NCBI RefSeq assembly: GCF_040720935.1
Contig: NZ_JBFDAE010000008.1
Coordinates: 124,001-188,000 of the forward strand
Length of the DNA: 64,000 nucleotides
Direction of reading: 5' to 3'
Source of the DNA: Jejuia sp040720935
GTDB taxonomy: Bacteria > Bacteroidota > Bacteroidia > Flavobacteriales > Flavobacteriaceae
Shown here in pieces: positions 43,919 through 51,921 of the stretch. Position numbers and translations under genes: made by a program. The notes under the pieces were generated by a model. It was not told the DNA's origin. It saw nothing but the letters and a program-made list of their open reading frames with translations, and made no database searches. Every line of letters starts with the position of its first letter. Positions within the stretch are counted from its first letter, which is position 1.

Positions 43919-44251
43919 ATGATGGATTTAAAAAAAACAACTGCTCCCGTAAATACGGTAACTTATGATAGAAATCAAATAGATGAGCCAACGGAGAACA
44001 TCTACGAGTCTATTTCTATAATTGCTAGAAGAGCAGAACAAATCAATACTGAGATCAAAAAAGAATTGATTGATAAACTGGAGGAATTTGCGACTTATAA
44101 TGATAGTCTTGAGGAAATTTTTGAAAACAAAGAGCAAATTGAGGTGTCTAAATTTTACGAAAAATTACCAAAACCTCATGCTTTAGCTGTTCAGGAATGG
44201 CTTACCGATAAAATTTATTTTAGAAATACAGACGAAGATTCTCAAGAATAA
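43919..44251 (+). CDS. rpoZ: DNA-directed RNA polymerase omega-like subunit
   Basis: A 110-residue protein of the Bacteroidetes omega/Rpb6 type, with YESISIIARRAEQINTEI as the conserved helix and a C-terminal extension (LPKPHALAVQEWLTDKIYF). Omega supports folding of the beta-prime subunit in RNA polymerase. Sequence similarity to proteobacterial omega is low, and the identification rests on the conserved helix and on the bamD-rpoZ-coaBC gene order. Confidence 0.85.
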   Translation: MMDLKKTTAPVNTVTYDRNQIDEPTENIYESISIIARRAEQINTEIKKELIDKLEEFATYNDSLEEIFENKEQIEVSKFYEKLPKPHALAVQEWLTDKIYFRNTDEDSQE

Positions 44252-44276
44252 TTTCTAAATTTAAACACCATTAAAT

Positions 44277-44314
44277 AAACTCCAATACCGTTTTAATACA
44301 TGGTATTGGAGTTT
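44277..44314 (+). terminator. Hairpin after the omega-like gene
   Basis: A 13-bp perfect stem (AAACTCCAATACC at 44277-44289 with its complement at 44302-44314) has a 12-nt loop. The T-run after it is broken by G, so it may be a weak terminator or a mRNA stabiliser. Confidence 0.6.
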
Positions 44315-44339
44315 GTTTGGTTATTAATTAAAAATAACT

Positions 44340-44359
44340 CCCCGATGCAAACATCGGGG
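44340..44359. repeat. GC-rich palindrome before coaBC
   Basis: CCCCGATG and CATCGGGG form an 8-bp stem with a 4-nt loop, strikingly GC-rich in AT-rich DNA. Close by, TTCCC and GGGAA (44378-44396) make a second small hairpin. Both look like REP-type repeats; copy number needs the whole genome. Confidence 0.55.
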
Positions 44360-44513
44360 TTTCAGTTGAAATTGTCATTCCCGTGAAAAAGGGGAACCTA
44401 AATAAAAGAATTTTGGTTTTGTACCTTTAGTTCAAAATAAAACCATCGAGATATTCCTTTGGCTTATCTTCGAGATTTTGGTTTTAAAATTCTTTTATTC
44501 TAAAAGCTTTTTT

Positions 44514-45719
44514 ATGAGCGTTTTAAGCGGAAAAAATATTTTATTGGGTATTACTGCTGGCATTGCCGCTTATAAAACTGCATCATTAGTGAGGTTATTT
44601 GTAAAATCCGGGGCGCATGTAAAAGTTGTGATGACACCAGCTTCAAAAGAGTTTATAACACCACTTACACTTTCCACACTTTCAAAGAATCCTGTACATT
44701 CCTCTTTTACAAATGAAGAAAATGATGTTTGGAATAATCATGTAGATTTAGGACTCTGGGCAGATATTTTTATAATCGCTCCCGCAACTGCCAATACCTT
44801 ATCCAAAATGGCACATGGCGGTTCAGATAATTTGTTGTTGGCAACATACCTTTCAGCTAAATGTCCGGTGTATTTTGCGCCTGCGATGGATTTAGACATG
44901 TATAAACATGAGTCCACAACATCTTCATTTGAAAAATTACAATCTTTTGGAAATATTATGATTCCTGCCACGAGTGGAGAATTAGCAAGTGGTTTGGTAG
45001 GCGAGGGGCGCATGGCAGAACCCGAAGATATCATATCATTTATAGAAGCCGATATTTTAGGGAAATTACCTTTAAATGGTAAAAAAGTATTAATTACCGC
45101 TGGGCCAACCCATGAAGCCATAGATCCTGTGCGATTTATTGGGAATCATTCTAGCGGAAAAATGGGTTTTGAAATTGCAAAAGCAGCGGCTAATCTAGGT
45201 GCTGAGGTTGTTCTGATTTCGGGACCAACACACGAAAAAGTAGTTCATAACTTCATAAAAGTTATACCCGTTACAAGTGCAGACGAGATGTATCAAGAAG
45301 TACACAAATATTTTAATAATGTTGCTATTGCCATACTTTCTGCTGCTGTGGCAGATTTTAAGCCGAAAGAAGTTGCGCTTCAAAAAATTAAAAAGAAATC
45401 AGATACGTTAACCTTGGAGTTAGAACGTACAAAAGATATTTTAGCGTCTCTTGGAGCCATTAAAAAACAACAGTTTTTGGTCGGTTTTGCTTTAGAAACG
45501 AACAACGAATTGGAAAACGCAAAACAAAAACTAAAAAAGAAGAATTTAAATTTAATTGTTTTAAATTCGTTACAGGATAAAGGTGCTGGTTTTAAAGGCG
45601 ATACAAATAAAGTTACCTTTATTGATAATAAAAATAATATAACCGAGTTTCAATTAAAGTCTAAAACCGAAGTGGCAGAAGATTTATTAAATGAAATTTT
45701 AAAGCAAATACATGCGTAA
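44514..45719 (+). CDS. coaBC: Bifunctional phosphopantothenoylcysteine decarboxylase/synthetase
   Basis: A 401-residue CoaBC, started at ATG 44514 (MSVLSGKNILLGITAG). The N-terminal flavoprotein decarboxylase (about 1-185) has AYKTASLVRLFVKSG and the loop APAMDLDMY. The C-terminal synthetase (about 186-401) has VLITAGPTHEAIDPVRFIGN and LSAAVADFKPKE. It makes 4'-phosphopantetheine for CoA synthesis. The PAMD in place of the usual PAMN is notable, since that asparagine takes part in decarboxylation in E. coli. It overlaps the DUF4835 gene by 8 nt. coaE lies 5.5 kb downstream. Confidence 0.95.
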   Translation: MSVLSGKNILLGITAGIAAYKTASLVRLFVKSGAHVKVVMTPASKEFITPLTLSTLSKNPVHSSFTNEENDVWNNHVDLGLWADIFIIAPATANTLSKMAHGGSDNLLLATYLSAKCPVYFAPAMDLDMYKHESTTSSFEKLQSFGNIMIPATSGELASGLVGEGRMAEPEDIISFIEADILGKLPLNGKKVLITAGPTHEAIDPVRFIGNHSSGKMGFEIAKAAANLGAEVVLISGPTHEKVVHNFIKVIPVTSADEMYQEVHKYFNNVAIAILSAAVADFKPKEVALQKIKKKSDTLTLELERTKDILASLGAIKKQQFLVGFALETNNELENAKQKLKKKNLNLIVLNSLQDKGAGFKGDTNKVTFIDNKNNITEFQLKSKTEVAEDLLNEILKQIHA

Positions 45720-46599
45720 TTTTCTAGTTATTATAGTATTGAGTTTGGGTTCATTTGGGTTTGCCCAGGAACTTAATTGTACTGTTGTTGTAAACTCCCA
45801 ACAAACGGGAAACGATAATTTACAGATTTTTAAAACACTTGAAAAACAATTAACCGAATTTGTAAACACTACAAAGTGGACCAATAAAACCTTTGCGCCT
45901 CAGGAATTGATTAATTGCAGTATGAATATTATCATTTCTGAATATAGCGGAGAAATTTTCAAAGCAAGTATTCAAGTGCAATCGTCCCGACCTATTTATG
46001 GGTCTTCATATAGCACCCCTATTTATAACTTTAATGACAAAGATTTTACCTTTAGATATTTAGAATTTCAGAATTTAATCTATAATAAAGATCAATACTC
46101 CTCTAATTTAATTTCTGTTTTGGCGTTTCATATTCATATGATCCTAGGTCTGGACGCAGATTCTTTTGAAAAAAATGGCGGTCAAACTTATTTTAAACAA
46201 GCACAAACCATATTAAATTATTCTCAAGGAGACAATTTTAAAGGTTGGAAATTAGAAGACGGATTGCAAAGTAGATTCGTACTTATCGATAATGTGCTGT
46301 CAACAACTTTTAAGGAATTCAGAAACGTAATGTACGATTACCATCGACTAGGTTTGGATGTTATGAGTGAGGATGCAAAAAAGGGTAAAGAGGAAATCTC
46401 AAAAAGTTTGATGCGGTTTAATGCCATGAATAGTAGAAGGCCTAATTCTTTTTTACTGCGAACATTTTTTGATGCAAAAGCCGAAGAAATTGAGCAAATG
46501 TTTACTGGAGGACCACAAGTTAATATCGCAAATCTTAAAGATATTTTGCAAAAGGTAGCGCCTATGCATTCTAGCAAATGGCGTAATATTACGTTTTAG
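45712..46599 (+). CDS. DUF4835 family secreted protein
   Basis: A 295-residue protein with a signal peptide (cleavage near GFGFAQ) that leaves an N-terminal glutamine. It shows the DUF4835 pattern, for example LNCTVVVNSQQTGNDNLQIF, SCSMNIIISEYSGE-like strands, and DFTFRYLEFQNLIYN. The family is nearly universal in Flavobacteriia between coaBC and recN, with no known function. A periplasmic or outer-membrane role in gliding or secretion has been discussed but is not shown here. Confidence 0.85.
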   Translation: MRNFLVIIVLSLGSFGFAQELNCTVVVNSQQTGNDNLQIFKTLEKQLTEFVNTTKWTNKTFAPQELINCSMNIIISEYSGEIFKASIQVQSSRPIYGSSYSTPIYNFNDKDFTFRYLEFQNLIYNKDQYSSNLISVLAFHIHMILGLDADSFEKNGGQTYFKQAQTILNYSQGDNFKGWKLEDGLQSRFVLIDNVLSTTFKEFRNVMYDYHRLGLDVMSEDAKKGKEEISKSLMRFNAMNSRRPNSFLLRTFFDAKAEEIEQMFTGGPQVNIANLKDILQKVAPMHSSKWRNITF

Positions 46600-46613
46600 T
46601 TTTTTTTTTATTT

Positions 46614-46639
46614 TACTGAATACTGAATACTGAATACTG
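46614..46639. repeat. 7-bp tandem repeat
   Basis: TACTGAA is repeated three times and followed by a partial copy TACTG, in the 49-nt gap between the DUF4835 gene and recN. Slippage could change its length and so the spacing upstream of the recN start, but no coding effect is expected. Confidence 0.75.
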
Positions 46640-46648
46640 CCAACTGAA

Positions 46649-48301
46649 ATGCTAACATCCCTAACCATAAAAAACTACGCTTTAATTGACCATCTTCAGG
46701 TTGATTTCAATGACGGTTTTACTATTATTACTGGCGAAACAGGAGCTGGTAAATCTATTTTATTAGGAGGGTTGTCTTTAATTTTAGGAAAGCGGGCAGA
46801 CTTAAGCAGTTTAAAAGACACAGCCAAGAAGTGTATTATTGAAGCTATTTTTAATGTTTCAAATTATAATTTAAAATCACTTTTTGAGGCAGAAGATTTA
46901 GATTATGAAACGCAAACCATCATTAGAAGAGAAATTTTACCTTCGGGAAAATCAAGAGCTTTTGTGAACGATTCGCCTGTAAATTTAAATAGTCTGCAAT
47001 TACTTGGAGAACGCCTGATTGATATTCATTCGCAGCACCAAACCTTGCAATTAACAACAAACGATTTTCAATTTCAAGTGATTGACGCATTGGCGAATAT
47101 AAATGGAGAACTCAAAGATTACACAACTCATTTAAAAGGTTATAAAACACTTAAAACAGAGTTGAAAGACTTACAGGATTTAAAGTCAGAAGCCATAAAA
47201 GAACACGATTACAATTCTTTTTTATTAAATGAATTGGCAGAAGCGAATTTAAAAGAAGGCGAAGTAGAAGCTCTGGAAGAAGAATACGAAACGCTCAACA
47301 ATATTGAAGACATTAAAGAACGTTTCTCTGAAGCACATGCATTATTAAGTGATGAACAGGTTGGCGCTATTACAACACTTACGAATTTAAAAAACAATCT
47401 TCAAAAGCTTTCAAATCTATCCTCAAAATATGAAGGTTTATATGAAAGAGTCAATAGCAGTTTAATTGAAATTGATGATATTTTTAATGAAGTTGATGAA
47501 TTACAAGAGAGAATTGAAGCCGATCCAAACCGATTGGAAACCGTAAATTCTAAATTACAAACGCTTCATAATTTACTGCAAAAACATCAGGTATCAGAAG
47601 TTTCTGAATTAATCGAAATCAGAGAGCAGTTAACTGAAAAAGTTGAAATATCTGAAAATCTAGACGAGACCATCCACCATAAAGAAAAAGAAATTTCAGA
47701 TGAGGAAAAGCAATTAAATAGCATTTCTAAAATCATTCATACTAAAAGAAGTAAAGCAATTCCTGATTTAAAAAAGCAGTTACAGGCTATTTTATCAGAT
47801 TTAGGAATGCCGAATGCCCAATTTAAAATAGATTTAATTTCCACGAATACTTATTTTTCAAACGGAACAGATGAGTTATCGTTTTTGTTTTCAGCAAATA
47901 AAGGCGGGAGTTTTAATGCATTGAAAAAAGCAGCTTCAGGAGGAGAATTATCCAGAATTATGTTGGCGATTAAGCTGGTGTTGTCTAATTACATTCAACT
48001 GCCAAGTATCATGTTTGATGAAATAGATACAGGGGTTTCTGGCGAAATATCAAATAAAATGGGCGATATCATGCTGCAAATGAGCAAGAACATGCAAGTA
48101 TTTTCGATAACGCATTTACCGCAAATTGCAGCCAAGGGACATTCGCACTTTAAAGTATATAAGGAGGATGTGGATCATGTAACGCAGACTAATTTGGTGA
48201 AGCTAGATCATGACGGTCGTATTGTGGAAATTGCACAAATGTTGGGCGGTTCAGACTTGTCTTCTTCGGCAATTGCGCATGCTAAAGAACTACTTAATTA
48301 A
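46649..48301 (+). CDS. recN: DNA repair protein RecN
   Basis: A 550-residue SMC-like ATPase. Walker A is TGETGAGKSILLGGLSL near residue 30. A long coiled coil lies at about 150-370. The signature SGGELSRIMLAIKLVL and Walker B PSIMFDEIDTGVSG follow near the C-terminus. RecN acts early in double-strand-break repair and tethers DNA ends. The length is normal. Confidence 0.97.
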   Translation: MLTSLTIKNYALIDHLQVDFNDGFTIITGETGAGKSILLGGLSLILGKRADLSSLKDTAKKCIIEAIFNVSNYNLKSLFEAEDLDYETQTIIRREILPSGKSRAFVNDSPVNLNSLQLLGERLIDIHSQHQTLQLTTNDFQFQVIDALANINGELKDYTTHLKGYKTLKTELKDLQDLKSEAIKEHDYNSFLLNELAEANLKEGEVEALEEEYETLNNIEDIKERFSEAHALLSDEQVGAITTLTNLKNNLQKLSNLSSKYEGLYERVNSSLIEIDDIFNEVDELQERIEADPNRLETVNSKLQTLHNLLQKHQVSEVSELIEIREQLTEKVEISENLDETIHHKEKEISDEEKQLNSISKIIHTKRSKAIPDLKKQLQAILSDLGMPNAQFKIDLISTNTYFSNGTDELSFLFSANKGGSFNALKKAASGGELSRIMLAIKLVLSNYIQLPSIMFDEIDTGVSGEISNKMGDIMLQMSKNMQVFSITHLPQIAAKGHSHFKVYKEDVDHVTQTNLVKLDHDGRIVEIAQMLGGSDLSSSAIAHAKELLN

Positions 48302-48375
48302 AAAACTTTCCGATTAAAGTTGAAAGTTTAGTATTTTTGATTTATAAAATTTAACGATAACTAACTAAAAAAGGT

Positions 48376-49194
48376 ATGGCATACAATTTACTAAAAGGAA
48401 AAAGGGGAATCATTTTCGGAGCTTTAGATTCTAATTCCATTGCTTGGAAAACAGCAGAACGTGTACATGAAGAAGGCGGAACATTTGTTTTAACCAATGC
48501 ACCAGTTGCTATGCGAATGGGGCAAATAAATGAGCTGGCCGAAAAAACAGGCTCGCAAATTATTCCTGCGGATGCCACATCAGAGGAAGATTTACAGAAT
48601 TTGGTTGAACAATCTATGGAAATTTTAGGTGGAAAAATCGATTTTGTACTACACTCTATTGGGATGTCTATAAACGTTAGAAAAGGAAACCATTATACAG
48701 ACCAAAATTATGCGTGGACACAAAAAGGAACTGATGTTTCTGCAATGTCCTTTCATAAAGTCATGCAAACGCTTTATAAAAAAGATGCCATGAACGAGTG
48801 GGGAAGCATTGTGGCATTAACCTATATGGCTGCACAACGCGTATTTCCTGATTATAACGATATGGCAGATAATAAGGCTTATTTAGAAAGTATTGCCCGT
48901 AGTTTTGGGTATTTCTTCGGAAGAGATAAAAAAGTACGCGTAAATACAATTTCCCAATCGCCGACTCCAACCACAGCTGGTAGCGGTGTAAAAGGCTTTG
49001 ATGGTTTTATTTCTTATGCCGAAAAAATGTCACCTCTTGGTAATGCTACGGCTTTGGATTGTGCAAATTATACCGTGACTTTATTTAGTGATTTAACAAA
49101 AAGGGTGACGTTACAAAACTTGTATAATGATGGTGGTTTTAGTAACATGGGCGTAAGTGATGCCGTTATGAGTACCTTTACAGGGGAAGAATAA
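48376..49194 (+). CDS. fabI: Enoyl-[acyl-carrier-protein] reductase (NADH)
   Basis: A 272-residue SDR-type enoyl reductase. It has the cofactor segment GIIFGALDSNSIAWKTAE, VLHSIGMSINV, the active-site region ALTYMAAQRVFPDYNDM, and VRVNTISQSPTPTTAGSGV. It performs the last reduction of each fatty-acid elongation round and is the triclosan target in other species. It is a single gene that ends in a strong palindromic terminator. Confidence 0.95.
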   Translation: MAYNLLKGKRGIIFGALDSNSIAWKTAERVHEEGGTFVLTNAPVAMRMGQINELAEKTGSQIIPADATSEEDLQNLVEQSMEILGGKIDFVLHSIGMSINVRKGNHYTDQNYAWTQKGTDVSAMSFHKVMQTLYKKDAMNEWGSIVALTYMAAQRVFPDYNDMADNKAYLESIARSFGYFFGRDKKVRVNTISQSPTPTTAGSGVKGFDGFISYAEKMSPLGNATALDCANYTVTLFSDLTKRVTLQNLYNDGGFSNMGVSDAVMSTFTGEE

Positions 49195-49220
49195 AATTCA
49201 TTTAGATTTGATAAATCTCA

Positions 49221-49256
49221 GACCTGACAGGTTATTAAAACCTGTCAGGTCTTTTT
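49221..49256. terminator. Palindromic terminator, GACCTGACAGGTT type
   Basis: A 13-bp perfect stem (49221-49233 with 49239-49251) has a 5-nt loop, then a T-run. It ends fabI. The core GACCTGACAGGT resembles a palindromic repeat common in Bacteroidetes genomes, so it may be a mobile or amplified repeat serving as terminator. Confidence 0.85.
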
Positions 49257-49278
49257 AATTTAGCGGTGGCTTTTTTGT

Positions 49279-49286
49279 TACTTTTG
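49279..49286 (+). promoter_or_regulatory. -7 box abutting the glycosyltransferase start
   Basis: TACTTTTG matches TAnnTTTG and ends 4 nt before ATG 49291, so transcription would begin at or next to the start codon. Confidence 0.45.
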
Positions 49287-49290
49287 TGTT

Positions 49291-50298
49291 ATGCAATTAC
49301 AGTTTTCATTTATCATTCCAGTTTTTAATCGTCCCGACGAGATTGATGAACTTTTGCACAGTTTTAAAGGACTAAATACGAATTTAAGCTATGAAATTGT
49401 TATTGTTGAAGATGGTTCTACTGAAACTTCAGAAGCTGTAATTAGTAACTATAAAGATGATTTAAACATATCTTATTTCTTTAAGAAAAATACAGGCCCC
49501 GGAGATTCTAGAAACTACGGGATGCAACATGCCAAGGGCAACTATTTTATAATTTTAGACAGCGATGTTATTTTACCTGAAAACTATTTATATGAAGTAG
49601 ATAAAAGCCTTAAAAGCGATTATGTAGATTGCTTTGGCGGACCCGATGCGGCGCACGAATCGTTTAGTGATTTACAGAAAGCAATTAATTTTTCTATGAC
49701 GTCATTTATTACAACTGGAGGCATAAGGGGACATAAAAACGCTTTGGATAAATTTCAACCAAGAAGTTTTAACATGGGAATTTCTAAAAAAGCATTTTTG
49801 GCCTCAAAAGGTTTTGGACAAATCCATCCTGGGGAAGACCCAGATTTATCGATTCGACTGTGGAATTTAGGTTTTAGAACAAAACTCATTCCAGAAGCTA
49901 TAGTGTTTCATAAACGCCGTATTTCTTGGAAAAAATTTTACCAACAAGTACATAAGTTTGGACTGGTGCGTCCAATTTTAAATAAGTGGCATCCAAGCAC
50001 AAAAAAAATAACGTATTGGTTTCCATTGCTTTTTAGTATCGGATTTGTAATTTCAGCAGTATTAGCAATTTTTAATATCATGTTGCCAATTGCTGCATAC
50101 GGATTGTATTTTTGTATCGCTTTTATTTTAGCCTTGATAAATACTAAAAGTATAGGTGTTTCAATTTTAGCATTGGGAGCAATCGTCATTCAATTTTTTG
50201 GCTATGGCTATGGATTTTTAAAGTCCACTATTGCAATTCAACTTTTAAATAAAAAACCAGAAACGCATTTTCCTAAATTATTCTTTAAATTAAAATGA
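49291..50298 (+). CDS. Family 2 glycosyltransferase with C-terminal membrane helices
   Basis: A 335-residue GT-A glycosyltransferase. It has FSFIIPVFNRPDEIDELL at the start, the acceptor and metal motif ILDSDVILPENY, and GEDPDLSIRLWNLGF, which holds the ED catalytic pair. Two to three membrane helices follow at about 245-320. It transfers a sugar from a nucleotide donor, probably to a lipid or envelope glycan. Its stop overlaps the YbbR-like gene (ATGA). The substrate is unknown. Confidence 0.9.
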   Translation: MQLQFSFIIPVFNRPDEIDELLHSFKGLNTNLSYEIVIVEDGSTETSEAVISNYKDDLNISYFFKKNTGPGDSRNYGMQHAKGNYFIILDSDVILPENYLYEVDKSLKSDYVDCFGGPDAAHESFSDLQKAINFSMTSFITTGGIRGHKNALDKFQPRSFNMGISKKAFLASKGFGQIHPGEDPDLSIRLWNLGFRTKLIPEAIVFHKRRISWKKFYQQVHKFGLVRPILNKWHPSTKKITYWFPLLFSIGFVISAVLAIFNIMLPIAAYGLYFCIAFILALINTKSIGVSILALGAIVIQFFGYGYGFLKSTIAIQLLNKKPETHFPKLFFKLK

Positions 50299-51260
50299 TA
50301 AAAAAGCTAAAAACAGAATTATTGACTTCAATTAAAAACAAAAGGCTTAACGTTTTTTTGTTGTTTCTGTTTTCTGCATTTGTTATTTTAATTTTCACAA
50401 AACTATCAAAAGACTACACCAATACACTTACGTTCAATATTAAAAAAATAAATGTGCCTCAAGAAAAGGTCATCTTGAACGACTCTAACAATAAATTAGA
50501 ACTCACTCTTAAAACACACGGTTTCAAATGGTTGAAATACTATTTTACGAAACCAGAAATTACGATAGATTTTTCAAAAGAAGTTTCTAAATTAAAAGGG
50601 GCGTACGTTTATACCAAACCCGTTTCATATTTAAACGAGAAAAAGCAATTTCAGAATCAAATTAAACTTTTAAATGTTAGTCCTGATACGCTCGTATTTA
50701 AATATGATACCAACATGGTAAAGAAAATACCAGTTTTGGCAAATACAGATATCACTTTTGCACCGGGATTTGATGTTTTAAGACATTATAGAACAGATCC
50801 AGATTCTGTAGTAGTTGTAGGCCCTCATGAATTGGTGCAAGAATTGGAAGTTTTAGAAACAGAATTAGTCACTTTAAAAGATATTAAAAAGAATATTTCA
50901 CAAACAGTAAAACTTGTGCTTCCAGAAAATCAAAAGAATTTAAAGTTTTCGGTTAAAGAAGTTGAACTTATTGCAGACGTGGAAAAATTTACCGAGGGCA
51001 CAGTTAAAATACCTGTTGATATTATTAATTTACCGGACAGTTTGTCGATAAAATATTTTCCGAAGGAAATAAAAGTATCCTATTATACGAGTTTGAGCCA
51101 TTTTAATTCGATTTCATCAAATGATTTTAAAGTTGTCTGCGATTTCAAAAAAGTAAGTAATAATCAATCTAATTTAATTCCAGAAATCACTAGGTTTCCA
51201 GAAAATGTAAAACGCATAAAGTTGAGTCAGCAACACATAGAATTTATAATACTAAAATGA
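50295..51260 (+). CDS. YbbR-like domain protein
   Basis: A 321-residue protein with one N-terminal membrane helix (about 18-38) and beta-rich YbbR-like repeats. One of these is LVFKYDTNMVKKIPVLANTD, and another lies around the segment DPDSVVVVGPHELV. In Firmicutes, YbbR/CdaR regulates the diadenylate cyclase CdaA, but in Bacteroidetes the protein is found beside GT2 and coaE with no proven role. It overlaps both neighbours by 4 nt, showing tight coupling. Confidence 0.82.
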   Translation: MIKKLKTELLTSIKNKRLNVFLLFLFSAFVILIFTKLSKDYTNTLTFNIKKINVPQEKVILNDSNNKLELTLKTHGFKWLKYYFTKPEITIDFSKEVSKLKGAYVYTKPVSYLNEKKQFQNQIKLLNVSPDTLVFKYDTNMVKKIPVLANTDITFAPGFDVLRHYRTDPDSVVVVGPHELVQELEVLETELVTLKDIKKNISQTVKLVLPENQKNLKFSVKEVELIADVEKFTEGTVKIPVDIINLPDSLSIKYFPKEIKVSYYTSLSHFNSISSNDFKVVCDFKKVSNNQSNLIPEITRFPENVKRIKLSQQHIEFIILK

Positions 51261-51844
51261 TTATTGTAGGTCTTACAGGCGGTATTGGTAGTGGGAAAAC
51301 TACAGTAGCAAAAGAGTTTCAATCTTTAGGAATTCCTGTATATATTGCTGATGTTGAGGCTAAAAAATTGATGAATCGCTCTAAAGTGATAAAGCGAAAA
51401 TTAATAGCATTATTTGGGGATAAAGCTTATATAGAGGGCAAATTGAATAGACCATTTATTGCGAATATTATTTTTAATGACACTTCATATTTGTCGAAAA
51501 TGAATGGTATCGTCCATCCAAAAGTTGCGAGACATTTTGAAAAATGGGTCGCAAAACAAGATGCACCATATGTCATCAAAGAAGTGGCTATTTTGTTTGA
51601 AAATGGAGGCGATAAACAATGCGATTTTACCATTATAGTGACCGCTCCGAAATCTCTCCGAATTAAACGACTTTTAAAACGTGATAACACTTCAGAAGAA
51701 AAGATAAAATCGATCATGAAGAACCAATGGAGCGATGCTAAAAAAGTGGCCCTTTCCGATTTTGTGATTTCAAATAAAACGCTTGAAAAAACAAAGCTTC
51801 AAGTGTTGGATATCCATCAACAAATACTTTCCAAGACACAATAA
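51257..51844 (+). CDS. coaE: Dephospho-CoA kinase
   Basis: A 195-residue P-loop kinase: IVGLTGGIGSGKTTVAKEF (Walker A), YIADVEAKKLM, NGIVHPKVARHFEKWV and the lid RIKRLLKRDNTSEEKI. It phosphorylates dephospho-CoA to CoA, the last step of CoA synthesis. Its start overlaps the YbbR-like stop (ATGA). The length is normal. Confidence 0.96.
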   Translation: MIIVGLTGGIGSGKTTVAKEFQSLGIPVYIADVEAKKLMNRSKVIKRKLIALFGDKAYIEGKLNRPFIANIIFNDTSYLSKMNGIVHPKVARHFEKWVAKQDAPYVIKEVAILFENGGDKQCDFTIIVTAPKSLRIKRLLKRDNTSEEKIKSIMKNQWSDAKKVALSDFVISNKTLEKTKLQVLDIHQQILSKTQ

Positions 51845-51921
51845 ATTGTTTATTTCCACATTTTTGTTAATGTAAGGTTAAATGCTAAGTTGACTAAATG
51901 TTAAAATGTTAAATTTGACTA

